A DNA stretch of 64,000 bases from Dendrobium chrysotoxum (GCA_019925795.1 CM034314.1:39115774-39179773); one strand, 5' to 3'; shown: positions 10,746-22,664, numbered from the stretch's first letter. Numbers and translations: made by a program. The notes: generated by a model not told the origin, from the sequence alone.

Positions 10746-11654
10746 ATGGCTAACTTTGATAATCATAATACTGATGAAGGTTATTCAATTACACGACCAC
10801 CATTATTTGATAACATACCTTTTAATTTTTGGAAAACTCGCATGTCCACTTTTCTTCAATCAATTGATTATCACATGTGGATGCTTGTTAAGGATGGCTA
10901 CGAGCCGCCATTTAGAATGATTAACAATGTTAAAACTGAACTGCCATTTACTGATTGGACCTTTGATGATCATGACTTAGCCCAATAAAATGCCAAATGT
11001 TTAAACTATTTTTTCTGTGCTTTAAAATCTGAGGATTACATGTGTGTTTCTACTTGTATAATTGGCAAAGAAATTTGGGATAGATTGTGCATCACTTATG
11101 AAGGTACAACTGAAGTCAAACAGTTTAGGTTAAACATATTGCTGCATGACTATGAACTTTTTTGCATGAAACCTATTGAATCCATTTCTAAAATGTATAC
11201 GAGGTTCACTCAAATTGTCACTTCTTTGCATGCCTTACGAAGTGAACTTACAAACTATGAAAGAGTGAACAAAATTCTTAGATGCTTTCCTTCTTCGTAT
11301 GATGCTAAAATAACTGCAATCACTGAATCTAAAGATTTGAATACTTACTCTATTGATAGCTTACTTGGATCACTCATTGCTTATGAGCAAGGGGTGAACC
11401 AAAGATAGCTTGATGCATGTGAGAAGAAGAAGGAGAAAATAGTGGCACTGAAGGCCAACGAGAGTGACACTGATACTTCTGAGTCTGATAGCGATGATGT
11501 TACCTTAATCACTAGGCAATTCAAAAGCTTTCTAAGGAAGAAACACAAGAACTTTTAGAAGTGGAACAAGAGTAAGTCCAGCAAAAATTTTAAAGGTTCA
11601 TCTGATACTATTTGTTTTGAATGCAGGAAGCCTGAACACATTAAGGATGATTGT
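10746..11654 (+). pseudogene. gag: Gag N-terminal and first zinc knuckle (element B)
   Basis: Gag packages the element RNA in virus-like particles. The start ATG at 10746 opens the sequence MANFDNHNTDEGYSITRPP, followed by the F-x-x-W-K-T-R-M-x-x-F-L-Q-S motif typical of SIRE-type gags. An in-frame stop at 10986-10988 and another at 11406-11408 break it, and the same frame continues through both. A basic and acidic stretch follows, and then a zinc knuckle at 11613-11654, CFECRKPEHIKDDC, a perfect CX2CX4HX4C for RNA binding, with Glu in place of the usual Gly before His. Just after it the frame shifts. The purpose of the start choice is clear: it is the first ATG after the primer site and fits family N-termini. 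Confidence 0.88.
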
Positions 11655-12262
11655 CTACACTTAAAGCTCCCCCAACCAAGGAGAACGGTGAGGAGAAACA
11701 CAAGTTCAAAAAGGATAAGAAGCAGATTCAGAAGGTGTTCTGGGTATATTCTGCATCTGACTCCTTTGAGATTGAAGCTAAAGAGGAGGAAACCAATTTG
11801 TGTCTGATGGCTGATGATCATCCTAGTCAGTCTGACCAGGAAGTGGTATGTGAGCTTACTTATGATCAATTATTTGAAGTATCTAAAAGAATTCATGCAT
11901 CGTATAGGAAGCTTAAGAAAACTCATGCTAGCCTGAAACTAGAATTTTTAAATTTACCAAAAGAGCATGATTCTGTAGTTAAAGATCATTCAACACTTGA
12001 CAGCAATCACATATCTTTACTTGATGAGTTTGATGAATTGAACAAAAAATATTTTGATTTAGTTACTGAGCATGATTCATTGAAAACCTTGCATGGTGAT
12101 TTAGAAAGAGCCTTTAAAAAATTAGACAACATGGCATGTGAAGTGGAGAGTAGCAATGGTGCATTAAAATTTGAAATTGCAAGTCTTAACAAGGAGAATG
12201 AATTTCTGAAAGTTAAAATCAGTGCTTTTGAGAAAAATGAAACACCTCTTACTTTTGCATAG
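11651..12262 (+). pseudogene. gag: Gag coiled-coil tail (element B)
   Basis: This open stretch of about 203 codons is in a different frame from the zinc knuckle, so a frameshift lies near 11655. It is lysine-rich at first, then has the FW-x-x-x-S-x-S-D and NLCLMADD motifs that follow the knuckle in SIRE-type gags. From about residue 75 a long coiled coil with heptad-spaced Leu/Ile runs to the end (..LDEFDELNKKYFDL.., ..LKFEIASLNKENEFLK..). The coil is a Sirevirus gag hallmark and probably mediates multimer or partner contacts. The stop at 12260-12262 is within gag, because a second knuckle follows. Confidence 0.8.
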
Positions 12263-12560
12263 TTTTATGCACCTCCACCTTTTGAAGAATCTATTTTAAA
12301 ATCATCAAAGCATGTTTCATACAAACCTAGGAATAGGCACTATCACCCACGTAGATTAATTAACCCATTTCCTGGTGTTAGATATTTTTCCTGTGGCATG
12401 TTAGGACACATCTCCCACACCTTCACTGTTCACCGTAGTACATATTGGGTGTGGAGGCCCAAATTGCCTATTTCATAGCACCGCACACATGCATTATATT
12501 CTTCTTTTCATAAGAAGGAACCCAAACTTGTTTGGGTTCCTAAATCTGACGTTTGATGAT
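12263..12560 (+). pseudogene. Gag second zinc knuckle and WVPK region
   Basis: In the frame after the stop, a FSCGMLGHISHTF segment (12388-12426) is a second knuckle whose first and last Cys have been lost. It is followed by VWRPKLP and, after stops, KKEPKLVWVPKSD (12511-12549). SIRE-type elements carry such a second knuckle before the protease. It is decayed here. Confidence 0.65.
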
Positions 12561-12599
12561 TTTGTAGGTGTGCTCTCACACAAGCCCTCGTGAGAGCAT

Positions 12600-12756
12600 A
12601 TGATACCTGGACAGCGGATGTTCAAGACACATGACTGGAGATGCAAATAAGTTCATTTTGCTGGAGGCCAGGGCTGGAGGCAAGGTTACACTTGGAGATA
12701 ATACCACCATGAAGGTGGTAGGTTCAGGTATAATTGGTGAATCAAAGAAAATTTTA
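12600..12756 (+). pseudogene. Aspartic protease remnant (element B)
   Basis: YLDSGCSRHMTGD (12604-12642) is the Copia protease active-site motif, with the catalytic Asp in D-S-G at 12610-12618 intact. A glycine-rich beta segment follows (VTLGDN.., VVGSGIIG). The tryptophan codon before Tyr has lost a base (compare the remnant near 36090 with MWYLDS), and the frame ends in a stop at 12757-12759. The enzyme would cut the Gag-Pol polyprotein. Confidence 0.75.
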
Positions 12757-12984
12757 TGATTGACAATGTTTTGCTTGTAGATGGACTGAAACACAACCTA
12801 CTGAGCATCAGTCAGCTCTGTAACAAAGGATAGAACATCAAATTCCTGCCCACTTGCTGCATTTTAAGCTCAAATGATAAAATTATTTTGTAGGGACAAA
12901 GGATCAATAATATCTACAAGTTGGATGTAAGTTGCATTAAAGCTGAAAATTCAATTTGCTTAAATTCTGCTGCTGATGAGTCTT

Positions 12985-13702
12985 TATTGTGGCATAGGAG
13001 ATTGTATCATGCCAGTATGAAAACCCTTAGGAGATCACCCAAAAGGACTTAGTTAGAGGTGTCCCTAAGCTTAAGTTCACTAAGGACCACCTGTGTGATG
13101 CCTGTCAATTTGGGAAGCAAGTCCAATCCTCCTTTCACTCTGTTAAAGACATTAGCACCTCTAAAACTTTAGAAGTCCTTCACATGGATCTCTTTAGACC
13201 CATTAGCACTCCCAGCTTAGGGGGGAAAGTCTATGGTTTTGTGATTGTTGATGATTACTCGAGGTTCACTTGGAATAAATTTCTGTCACATAAATCTGAG
13301 TCATTTGATGAATTTAAGTTTTTCTCCACTTGAATTTAGAGGAAGTTAGGTTGTGAGATCTTAACTATTCATAGTGATCATGGTGGAGAGTTTAAAAATA
13401 TAAAATTTAGAAGTTTTTGTGAGGAGTAACGGATTAGTCATAATTTTTTAGCTCCTAGGACCACTCAGCAGAACGGGGTAGCTGAAAGGAAGAACAAGAC
13501 CTTAGTGGAAGCCACTAGAGCCCTGCTTACTGAGTATTCACTTCCAAAATACTTTTGGACTGAAGCGGTGAACACTACCTGTTATGTGCTAAATAGGGTG
13601 AATGTTAGACCAAATCTGAACAAGACACCTTATGAGATCATTAAGGGTACAACTCCAAACCTGTCCCACCACCATGTCTTTGGCTGTAAGGTTTCATTCT
13701 GA
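12985..13702 (+). pseudogene. Integrase: HHCC region and DDE core (element B)
   Basis: LLWHRRLYHASMKTL (about 12987-13030) is the gag-pre-integrase zinc-binding start (H-x4-H), and the CDACQFGK pair of Cys is near 13097-13121 after a small frame change. The core shows the catalytic Asp in LHMDLF (Asp at 13187), the second Asp in IHSDHGGEF (13376) and the Glu in NGVAERKN (13484). All three are in one frame, so the triad is kept. Stops occur near 13333 and 13427. The tail 13505-13702 is open: ATRALLTEYSLPKYFW.. and NKTPYEIIKG. After 13702 the frame changes. The enzyme would join the DNA copy to host DNA. Confidence 0.85.
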
Positions 13703-14185
13703 ACAACAGGAAATCATCCTTAGGAAAATTTGACCCCAAATCTGATGAAGGAGTGTTCTTTGGCTATTCAAGTGTGGGGAAATCCTTTAGGGTGTTTAAT
13801 AAAAAGACTTTGGTGGTGGAAGAGACAACTCATGTGGTGTTTGATGAATCTAATCCTAAGGTGACTAGAGTTGAGGAAGAAGAAGAAGAGGTAGAGGAGA
13901 TTACCTAAGGGGTTGAAAATGAAAATCTGGAGGAAAGGATAGAACCTCAAACCACACTGCCTAAAGATTGGAGATATTCTTTGAGTCATCCAAAAGAACT
14001 GATCTTAGGAGACCCTTCTGAAGGTGTTAGCACTAGGCATGGACTTAGGAAGGAAGTAAACAACTCTGCCTTTATCTCAATGACTGAACCCATCAACATC
14101 AATCAAGCCCTCTCTGATGAATTCTGGATCTTATCTATGCAAGAGGAACTGAATCAATTTGTAAGGAATGATGTCTAGGAGTTAG
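13703..14185 (+). pseudogene. Integrase C-terminus and linker to RT (element B)
   Basis: In the frame of the RT, the GKFDPKSDEGVFFGYS segment (13729-13776) is the Copia integrase end motif, followed by SFRVFNKKTLVVEE and HVVFDE. An acidic linker with a run of Glu (13870-13902) follows and a stop at 13906. The next piece (13981-14178) has QALSDEFWILSMQEELNQF, the segment just before the RT, and a stop at 14176-14178. Confidence 0.75.
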
Positions 14186-14211
14186 TAGAAAGACCTAGGA
14201 ATCAAAGTATA

Positions 14212-15261
14212 GTGGGAACCAAGTGGGTCTTTAACAATAAGATGAATGATTCTGGTGTGGTGGTTAGGAATAAGGCAAGATTGGTGGCTAAGGGGTATAA
14301 TCAGATTGAAGGGATTGATTTTGAGGAGACCTTTACCCCTGTAGCTAGATTGGAAGCCATTATGGTGCTACTAGCCTTTGCCTATTATAAGAGATTTAAG
14401 CTGTTTCAAATGGATGTCAAGAGTACCTTTTTAAATGGGGTAATAGAAGAGGATATTTTTGTAGAACAACCCCCAGGTTTTGAGAGTTCCCAATATCTAA
14501 ATCATGTTTACAAATTAAAAAAGTCCTTATATGGATTGGAACAGGCACCCAGAGCTTGGTATGAGAGGCTTAGCACATTCCTGTTAGAAAGAGAGTTTGT
14601 TAAGGGGAGCGTAGACACCACCCTTTTTCTGAGGAGAGTAGGGGATGATTTACTCATTATCCAGATCTATGTTGATGATATAATATTTGGATCATCTAAT
14701 AAATATCTATGTGATGAGTTTTCTAAAATAATGAGTAAGGAGTTTGAGATGAGTATGATAGGAGAATTATCCTACTTTTTGGGGTTTAGTATAAGGCAAA
14801 TGGATGATGGAACCTTTCTCAATCAATCTAAATACACTCTGGACATTTTGAAGAAGTATGAAATGGATAAAGCCAAGCCAATCAACACTCCCATGAGCTC
14901 CTCTATTCAGTTAGATAAGGATTCAAGTGGAAAATCTATTAATCAGAAGAAGTATAGAGGAATAATTGGATCACTTCTTTACCTGACTGCTAGCCGACCT
15001 GATATCTTATTTAGTGTTTATCTTTGTGTTAGGTTTCAGGCTGATCCTAAAGAGTCCCACCTGATTGCTGTTAAGAGAATTCTTAGATATCTTTTAGGGA
15101 CCCCAAACCTTGGAATCTGGTACCCTAGGTACAACACCTCTTTTAAGATTATTAGATATTCTGATTCTGACTTTGTAGTGTGTATGGTGGATAGAAAGAG
15201 CACTTCTGGAACTTGTCAATTCATAGGACAGTCTTTAATCTACTTGTCCAGTAGAAAATAG
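14212..15261 (+). pseudogene. Copia reverse transcriptase and start of RNase H
   Basis: This is the longest open frame in the window, 349 codons. It runs from GTKWVFNNKMN, the start of the RVT_2 domain, through ARLVAKGYNQIEGIDFEETF, the FQMDVKSTFLNG motif with the first catalytic Asp, and VEQPPGFE, to the catalytic box YVDD at 14668-14679 (intact). It continues into the connection region (SLLYLTASRPDILFSV) and RNase H (SDSDFVVCMVDRKSTSG). The ATG-less start is natural, because pol is read through from gag. It ends at a TAG at 15259-15261 where relatives have a Gln (SRKQ). Changes such as KSLYGLEQAPR for KALYGLKQAPR are mild. Confidence 0.93.
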
Positions 15262-15618
15262 AACTTAGTTGCACTTTCCACTACTGAAGCTGAGTATATT
15301 GCCTTAGGAAGTTGTGTGGCTTAAGTTCTTTGTTTAAAGTAACAAGTCTTGGATTTAGGATTACCTGTGGACACAATTTCTATTCTGTGTGATAATACTA
15401 GTGCCATCTGCATCTCTAAGAATCCAATTTAATATTCTAGAACCAAACATATTGATATAAGGCATCACTTCATTAGGGACCATGTTACAAAAGGGGACAT
15501 TGAGCTACATCATGTATCAACTAAAAATCAGCTGGCTGAAATATTTACTAAACCACTGCCCTTTGACTCATTCAGTATTTTGAGAACCAGATTAGGTGTG
15601 ATTGACATAAATGCTTGA
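15262..15618 (+). pseudogene. RNase H end of pol (element B)
   Basis: The RT frame continues after the TAG: LVALSTTEAEYIALGS, then stops, then CDNTSAICISKNP, TKHIDIRHHFIRDHV and AEIFTKPLPF, the fixed motifs of the Copia pol end. The natural end of pol is the TGA at 15616-15618. Confidence 0.85.
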
Positions 15619-17109
15619 TTTTGATGACTACTGATTTCTGATTTATCTATTTTTCATTCTGTTCCTGTTAGCAGCTGTTTGATTTATTTATCTATTTCTT
15701 GTTGTGTTATGTTTTTCTGTTGATTTCTGTTTTAGCCAAGGTGTTAGTTTGATTTGAGTATTTATTTTGATGCAATCTTCTACTTATTTTATTTACTAGT
15801 TCATCTCTTTTGTTTATTGTTTTATCTCTTTTAAAATCAGATCACTACTTACTACGACTAATAAACTGGATTTCTAATTGAGAGTTTTGCCTTATTTTTT
15901 ATTTGGAAGCTGGTAAGCAGTGATTGATTCCACTGGATATGTTAAAGGGAAGAAATATTGATGATTATTTCTCTTCCTTTAACTCCTTTACTGGTGTATT
16001 ATTTCTTTTGGATAAAAATCCTCTTCAAAATTAAAAAATTGGTTTTTGAAATAGAGATGTACTTTATCTTCCTATAGTAATCTACCTCATATGAATAGTG
16101 TTTTCAAAGTCTTGAGTCATTATTATGATTTTTTGAACCAAGTGATTGCACTTATCATACGATGTATGGTTTTTGTTTTGTGAATTACTCTTCCTTATTA
16201 TAGAGAGTAAGCTTTGGCGTCTCTTATGTCTAAAAGGTAGTTTTACAGCTGAGATCATTTAACGATTTTGAGAGGGAGAAATCTTACAAAAGATGCGTAC
16301 TGTGTCATACAAATTGAAAAAGAGACATAAAATGAGCCCAAAGCTGAAAAGGTATGGAATGTCGCCAAACTAAAACATACACAAAGTGTATCAAAAATCA
16401 AAAGAAGTGTAAAGTGCCAAACAAATTGAAAAAGAGGCACAAAATGAGCCCAAACCAAGCTTTCTTCCCTTTCAGATCATTAAATATCTTAGAAAATTCC
16501 GTGCACCACTTAATATTTTCAAAAGCTTGAGTTTGAAAATCCTGATTTCTGATTTAATACTTTGGAACACTATTATATCAAATATTTTTCTGGAACGAGG
16601 CTTGAAAGGATCTCTTTTTGAATCTAATTTCTTTTCTTCTGAATTGGATTTTTGTTTTGAAAGGGATTTACATCTATAAGGTGTCCGAGGTGGGAGTTAT
16701 GAAAGTCAATTTTCTAACTTTTTCTGGATTTCAGCGCTGTCGATCGTCTTCTTATTAGTTTTTGTATTTAAAATCAAGGGAAAATTCTGATTTATTGGAG
16801 CATATCGATTCAAAAAAAAAATCTTTGTTTTTGTGTCTCTCATTTCGAGTTTTATTTACTCTACTTTTATTTTTCTATTTATACTGTTGTTTCTGTTCCT
16901 CCTCCTTTTTGTGATGTCAAAAGGGGGAATCAGTTGTAGTAGTTTTTGTTTTATGCATTGATCTTATCTTGTGTTGTTTATTTAATTTGTAGTTGTTTTC
17001 CTATACTGTTCTAATTGTTCAAAAAAATTTGGAAAGAAATTTGTTTTTCGATGTGCGTTGAATAACTCCTCGTTCTTTTATTTTAAACTACTGCACTAAT
17101 ATTTTCCAT
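15619..17109 (+). other. Post-pol region of element B without ORF
   Basis: This T-rich stretch has no frame worth calling. It contains a repeated block 'aaattgaaaaagag' plus 'cacaaaatgagccca' (16310 and 16424, about 113 bp apart) and matches bases 1-1060 and 2750-3026 of element A. The env-like module that A carries is missing between about 16870 and 16880. Confidence 0.75.
16916..16933 (+). promoter_or_regulatory. Upstream polypurine tract of element B
   Basis: TGTCAAAAGGGGGAATCA lies about 200 bp before the true tract and is matched in element A at 2784-2800. Confidence 0.65.
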
Positions 17110-17130
17110 CATCAAAAAGGGGGAGATTAT
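17110..17130 (+). promoter_or_regulatory. Polypurine tract of element B
   Basis: The tract TCAAAAAGGGGGAGATTAT ends directly at the TG of the 3' LTR and would prime plus-strand synthesis. It is the Sirevirus-type sequence. Confidence 0.9.
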
Positions 17131-18820
17131 TGTAAATCTGGTTTTGATGATGACAAATATGTTTGTATTCTGTTTTGCTTGCCTAATCTATTTTAGGTAT
17201 AAAAGATCAAAAGCAACTTAAGCCAACTCAAGATCGGGTCCAAGTGTGTCTAAATGTACTTTTTCCCTTTTCTTGAGTCAATTGTAATGTAACTGATCCC
17301 CTAGCTAAGTAACCTTGCACACACACACTAAGGGTGAGAGCTTGAGTGAATTAGAGTTTCTGTTCAATTTTTTATTTTGATCGTCTTGGATGATATTCAC
17401 ATCGTCCTGGATGATCAAGTAAAAACATAAACCCTAATTTGGGTGACCAAGTTAAGTCTGCCTGATTAAGTCGATCGTCCTAGCCGATCCACACATCGTA
17501 TGGGACGATAGGCTCAAATAAAAAATTCTTAGCCACCAAATTAACTTAGGCAAGTTTTATTTTTAGAGATTTAATCTGATCGTCCTGGACGATACGTTTA
17601 TCGTCCTAGACGATCCAGTACAAGCATGCCTAAATTAGTCTTATGATTAAGGAAAGCAATTAATATTTAATTGATACGATCACATCGTTCGAGATGATCG
17701 CAAGATTGTCTAGGATGATCAGGATCGTCTAGTGTGTTTCAGCTGTACGTCCAGAGCGGTGCTCAGGATAATTTTGGCACTTTTTGAACTAATGGTACAA
17801 GACGATACCCGTATCGTCTTGGACGATCAAGTCATTTTTAGGTCGTCCAGCACAAGTTTCTCTAGACGACCAGAGCAGTCTTCTGGACGAAATTATTGAA
17901 TTTACACTAATCGTCCCGGACGATCGCAGAATCGTACGGGACGATATGATCAACTTTTTCTACTGATCATCCAGAAGAGCCAGATCGTTCAGGCTTAAAC
18001 AAGTGATTTTGAACTAATTGTATAGGATGATATATCGATCGTCCTGGATGATATAGGCCAACCAGTTGAGATTTAGGGTAAATTTTGAGCCCTCCTATAA
18101 AAGATCTTTTTCTTCCAATAAGAAAAATCTTTTGCCACTTTCCTTTACAGAGAAACCCTAGAGAGAGAGAGTTTGGGAGAGAGAGAGGATCTTATAAGGG
18201 GAAGTTTATGAGGGTTTCACAAAGGTTGCTCCAAGCAAGGATCAGAGTCATCTTCTCCATTCGTCGTCTCTCGTCTTGTTGGTGTTCTTTGTGGGTGGAT
18301 CGTTCGCAAGAAGATCTGGGTTCTCTGCCCACTTCAGGAGGAAGCGAAAGGAGTTTGGGTTCTCTGGCTGCTTCAGGAGGAAGCGAAAGGAGTCCGAGGT
18401 TCTCTACCTACTTCAGGAGGAAGCGAAAGGAGGTTAGGTTCTCTGCCTCACCGTATCGGTGGAAAGGAGTTTTTATACAGGCTTCTCTGCCTTGCTGTGG
18501 GAGCAGAAGGTGAGTCACTTTGGTTTAGTGCAATACCCGGAGGGGAGGCTCCGAGGAGTGGACGTAGGTCAAGTTGACCGAACCACTATAAAATCTTATC
18601 TGTTCTTTCTGATTACTTTCTGCACTTTAGTTTTCTGTGATTATCTGCTTGGGTGAAATCTGTGGTTGATCTTTTCGTATATGTGTTTACTTATTTTCGC
18701 TGCAAATCATCGAAAATTTTGTTTACTGTTGCTCTCGAATTTTTAAATAACCAATTCACCCCCCTCTTAGTTAGCCTCGGGACTAGTTCATCAGGGCTTA
18801 ACATCCCTATCGAACTTTCA
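17131..18820 (+). repeat. 3' LTR of element B
   Basis: It runs 1690 bp from TGTAAA to AACTTTCA, followed by TGCAT. It shares all blocks with the 5' LTR. The palindromes (17380-18055) keep more CpG in places than the 5' copy. A 142-codon open frame at 18085-18513 is LTR sequence through the 40-bp repeats, not a gene. Confidence 0.95.
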
Positions 18821-18825
18821 TGCAT
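18821..18825. repeat. Target duplication TGCAT, right
   Basis: This is identical to 8987-8991. Confidence 0.95.
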
Positions 18826-20075
18826 GAAGCAATGTAATAAATGAAAAGAATTAAATTTAAATTATACTTTTCTTATTCATTTACTTGACACTTTACAATA
18901 GACATAGACTCTGCAAGAAAAGAAAGGTGGCCAGGCTCCACCACATCCAACCAGGGTTTCTAAGCCTATCATATATATAGATTCAAATATATTTATTTAT
19001 GATCTTCAAGCTCCAAGTATTCTATGAAATTCTAAAAGAGATTATCCTCAAAAGGATAAGATATCATCTTTTGGAGCCTTGCTTATGATCTTTAAGCCTC
19101 AAATCTTCTATGAAATTTTGGAAGAGATTATCCTCCAAAGGATAGGATATCATCTTTGGAGTCCCATTTGTATATGATTAAGTAAATGTAGTTAAATCTT
19201 TTAAAACTTAACATATTATACAACTCAATCTATATACATTTTATATTTACAATGACTTGTACATATACATCATTCTAAGGTACATTCTACTTTGAGTCTT
19301 GTAGGAATTTAAAGTAATATAAAGGTATATAAAAGCATGTAAAGTATAAGGCAGTTGTGTAATAACCTAATGCTTCTAATGTAGTCATTAAAGAGCCTAT
19401 GAGCACTAACATGTATTTAAAATATATGAGATCCAGATTACTAAAAATAAATAAACATATATGAGATAATCTCCAAGAAAAGTACCTGGCAAGAAAATCA
19501 AACCACTGGCCAAGCCTAGGCTAGAGTTGTTTCTTCTAGCAAATTATCTAAGTATGTATATAAAGGCAAAGTGGCTTGTATAGTTCTTAGGCCTTATTAA
19601 TTTAGACTTCTCTAAAAAAGATTATACGTATTCAAGGTCTTTAAAAATTTTTTTAAGTTAAAGTTTTAATTATTTAAAGGTTTTAACTTTAATATTAAAT
19701 GTCTTAATTGTTAAAGTTACTTTAGGTTTTAAAGAACATAGTCTTCAACAACTTTTAAGTGCTAAGAGCTATTGATCAATATATCCTAGACTCAAAAAAA
19801 ATGTAATGCTACCAACCCTCCAAGATTGGGGTTGAATGACAACATAGAGTCACATTTTAATTATATGTTTGGCTCGTAAAGCTTCTCAAACCAATCCACC
19901 GTTTCCATCTTTTAAGGAATCTAGCACAAGGATATAGAAAAGCTATAGCACCTAAGTGTTTTATTAATAATTTATATTTGAATTTAATTTATTATTTACT
20001 AATTTATTTAATTTTATATTTGAATGTTTACATTCTATCAAATTTATTTGTGGCTAAATAATTAAAATCCATAAA
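18826..20075 (-). repeat. Family G repeat, copy 1R, inner part
   Basis: The reverse complement matches 20600-21690 and 32770-33840: an 'aatgaataagaaaag' block, a 'ggtggagcctggccacct' block (18926-18945), the pyrimidine-rich block before it, and 'ttaggttttaaagaacatag' (19723-19742) against 46198-46217. It includes an 85-bp tandem duplication (18999-19083 and 19084-19165). No coding region is seen. Confidence 0.7.
18999..19165. repeat. 85-bp tandem duplication in copy G1R
   Basis: Two units, each with 'atgatctt..aag', 'tctatgaaattntnnaagag' and 'agattatcct..aaggata', lie head to tail. Other G copies have one unit. Confidence 0.85.
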
Positions 20076-20079
20076 AGAT

Positions 20080-22560
20080 TCAAAAACCCTTGTAATTATC
20101 TCTAATAGTCATAAGAGACATTTAGGGAAGATTTCAAGAGGTTCGGAGATGATTTGGGGAAAAAATAAAAAACCTCCTTAATTAAGCAATTAATTCGTTC
20201 ATTAAATTGGCTAAACTTGTAAAAATATTAACAAATTTTAGAAAAGTTCTAATGACACAAACTTAAAGGCATTGAACTCAAAATTGGAACTAATATTATG
20301 AAAAATAGAAAACATTAAAAATATTCCTTAAATTAAATGTGAAAATTTAGCCAAACATAATTAATTAGAAAACTAAATAAATAAGGTAATTCAATAAATG
20401 ACCAAAAATTTAGCATTTGATCAAATCAGTGAATCAAATTCAATAAGTAAGAGTAACAAAAAAATAATTATAAATAACAATGTGATTGTTGGGTAACCTA
20501 GGCTCACATGACTGCTAACTAGCCCCAAGGAGGGTAGAATAAACATGATAGCCTTGGTTTAACAAAGACAATCGTTAATCAATTCATATTACCATTAAAA
20601 AATTAGTAATAAATTTATTAGATATTGAAGCTTTAATACCCTTGCGCTTCACTCCTTCTAGTAAAATAAAGGTGTATTGGATTGAAAGCTTAAGGACTAA
20701 AATACTTAATCAAAGTGTAAGGACTCTACTCAACCTATCTACTCAGTTTTTAGAGGATTGGAAGCATTACAAATATGAGCCTAGGACTTGCCAATCAGTG
20801 AATTCTAGAACATAGAAGCCATTGAGCGCTATATTCTTTAATATTTAAAACCAAACAACATGAACAATTCAAACACCTTTAAAAGAAACTAAAAATGCCT
20901 AAATTATTAAAACTTGAATTCAAACTAACCTTCAATGACCTTAAATAAATCAATTCAATTATAGAAAATTTCAAACCAATAAAGCCTAAGATTTACCCAA
21001 GCCACATAGCCTTATACACACACTTTAGATACTTTGCTAAGAAAACAAATTTAGCCTAGGATTCACCGGTGGTTTGGTTTCATTTCCAATGAATGCCTAT
21101 CAAGAGGGTACTCATGTGTGGTGTGTTTACTTTCTTTACTCTGGATGTCAAGTTTACATTTTTGTTGGTGCAAATTAGATTATTCAAGAATGGAGTTGGC
21201 TCATAGGTCATGTTATATTTTCTTGTATACACTCACATAATATTGCATATGTACATCTTTTATAGTGCTCTTTTATATTCCTACAAAAGTAGAATGAATC
21301 TAGGTAATGATGAAAATGTTATTGTAAAGGTAACTTAAATATAAATGTTTTTAGATTCTTGTATAGCTTGTCTGAGTTGAAGAATATCAAGAGTGTAAAA
21401 GATCTAAAAAAGATTATTTATATACACTTGTAAGTTCCAAAAGGAAATGATTCTTCTTCCTTTTAAGATCATTATCTTTTAGAATTATGTAAAAGATTCA
21501 GGAATAAAAAAATTTTAAAATAAAAGTAAATAATCTTATTTAAATCTACATTATATTAGAGTATAAATCCAGGGTTATTTGTTGGTGGATCCTAGCCACC
21601 TGTACTTCATAATATACTCTGGGTTGTACATTAAGAAATAAAAAATGAATAAAAATCTTTTACTTATGCAATGCTTTTCATGCATCATTTCATTACATGA
21701 TTATATTCATGTACATATAGCAAATATCTAATTAAAGTTTTCTAAATTATAATGCCCTGATTCCTAGGAGAGAGCTATCTTATCCTGCATTTATAAGGCA
21801 ATTATTTTGAGCTTAGGCTAGTTAGCTGGACACCCACTCTAGGCAACAATACGTTCAGATTGTATACACTTTTTAGTCTCAATATTCTTCCTATTCTATT
21901 ATTCCAATATTTCAAATCTTGAAGTTTATATATAAACTCAAAATCTAAATTAAAATCTACAATCAAAAGTTTGTATGCTAAAATATTGATAACCTAAACC
22001 TTCCTTTAAATTTATATGAATTTAAAATTTTTAGTCTTTACTTTAATCGAGAGTATTCTCTTTTAAGATTTAATTAACTATAGGTGTTTGCCCTGATCGG
22101 AAGTCTAGAACCCAGTAATAAAATAAACCCTACCTTAGTGTTTTTCTGAGATAGGGGAGAATATGTCGATTCATACTTAACTTTAAATATTGGTTTTGTT
22201 TCACAATAAAAATGGTAAGTGAATAATTTTTTTTTATCCTTAGGGTTGAATTGAATATTTGTTTTGTTGTTTGATTATGAAAATAAATACATTGATTTAG
22301 TTTCATTATTAAAATGATCGATGAATACTTCTTTTGCCCTTTGGGATGAATTGAAAATTCCTTATGCTATATTTATTTAAAAAATAAATTTAATTTTTAT
22401 TTTCAAATTTATAGTGAAACATTAGTCTGTCTCTCGGGATGGTATAATGTTAATCTATGCAAATTTGATAAAGAGACAAACATTTAAAGCAAATTATGTT
22501 ACAAATGAAATTTTTGTTCACATATTTTTCTAGTGACCTATTGAGGATAGACTTCTATCA
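20080..22560 (+). repeat. Family G repeat, copy 1F
   Basis: 20080-20480 matches the reverse complement of 46800-47140 closely (for example 'gacatttagggaagattt' against 'gacatttggggaagattt'). 20600-22560 matches 32770-35760. A TATA-like TTTATATACAC (21417-21427), a leader, and AATAAAAAAT/AATAAAAAT tracts (21636-21655) lie in the order of U3, R and U5 of an LTR. Together with copy 1R it forms an inverted repeat around 20075. No coding region is seen. Confidence 0.65.
21417..21427 (+). promoter_or_regulatory. TATA-like box of family G
   Basis: TTTATATACAC here is kept at the same place in copy 2F (33570-33580, CTTATATACAC). It precedes a pyrimidine-rich leader. Confidence 0.45.
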
Positions 22561-22664
22561 CCATCTTTAGTGAAGAATAAATTTTTAAATATATATAGAT
22601 TTATTTAAATACTTTGATTTTTTAGACTTCACGTATATGTATGTTTATTTTAATTTTAGCCTTG

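Larger units (their letters stand above)
8992..18820 (+). mobile_element. Sirevirus-like Copia element B, complete, inactive
   Basis: This 9829-bp element has two full LTRs starting TG and ending CA, a 5-bp target duplication (TGCAT), a tRNA-iMet primer site, gag, protease, integrase, reverse transcriptase and RNase H in Copia order, a long post-pol region, and two polypurine tracts. The large gag with a coiled-coil tail, the 9.8-kb size, the paired polypurine tracts and the palindrome-rich LTRs all fit the Sirevirus (SIRE/Maximus) group. Stops and frameshifts in gag and pol make it non-autonomous. It lies inside family G repeat copy 1R. Unlike element A, it has no env-like ORF. Confidence 0.95.

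Noticed and set aside
18085..18513. 142-codon open frame with Ser/Gly-rich repeats
   Set aside because: It lies entirely in the 3' LTR of element B and its repeats come from the 40-bp LTR tandem repeat. The same stretch is not open in the other LTR copies.
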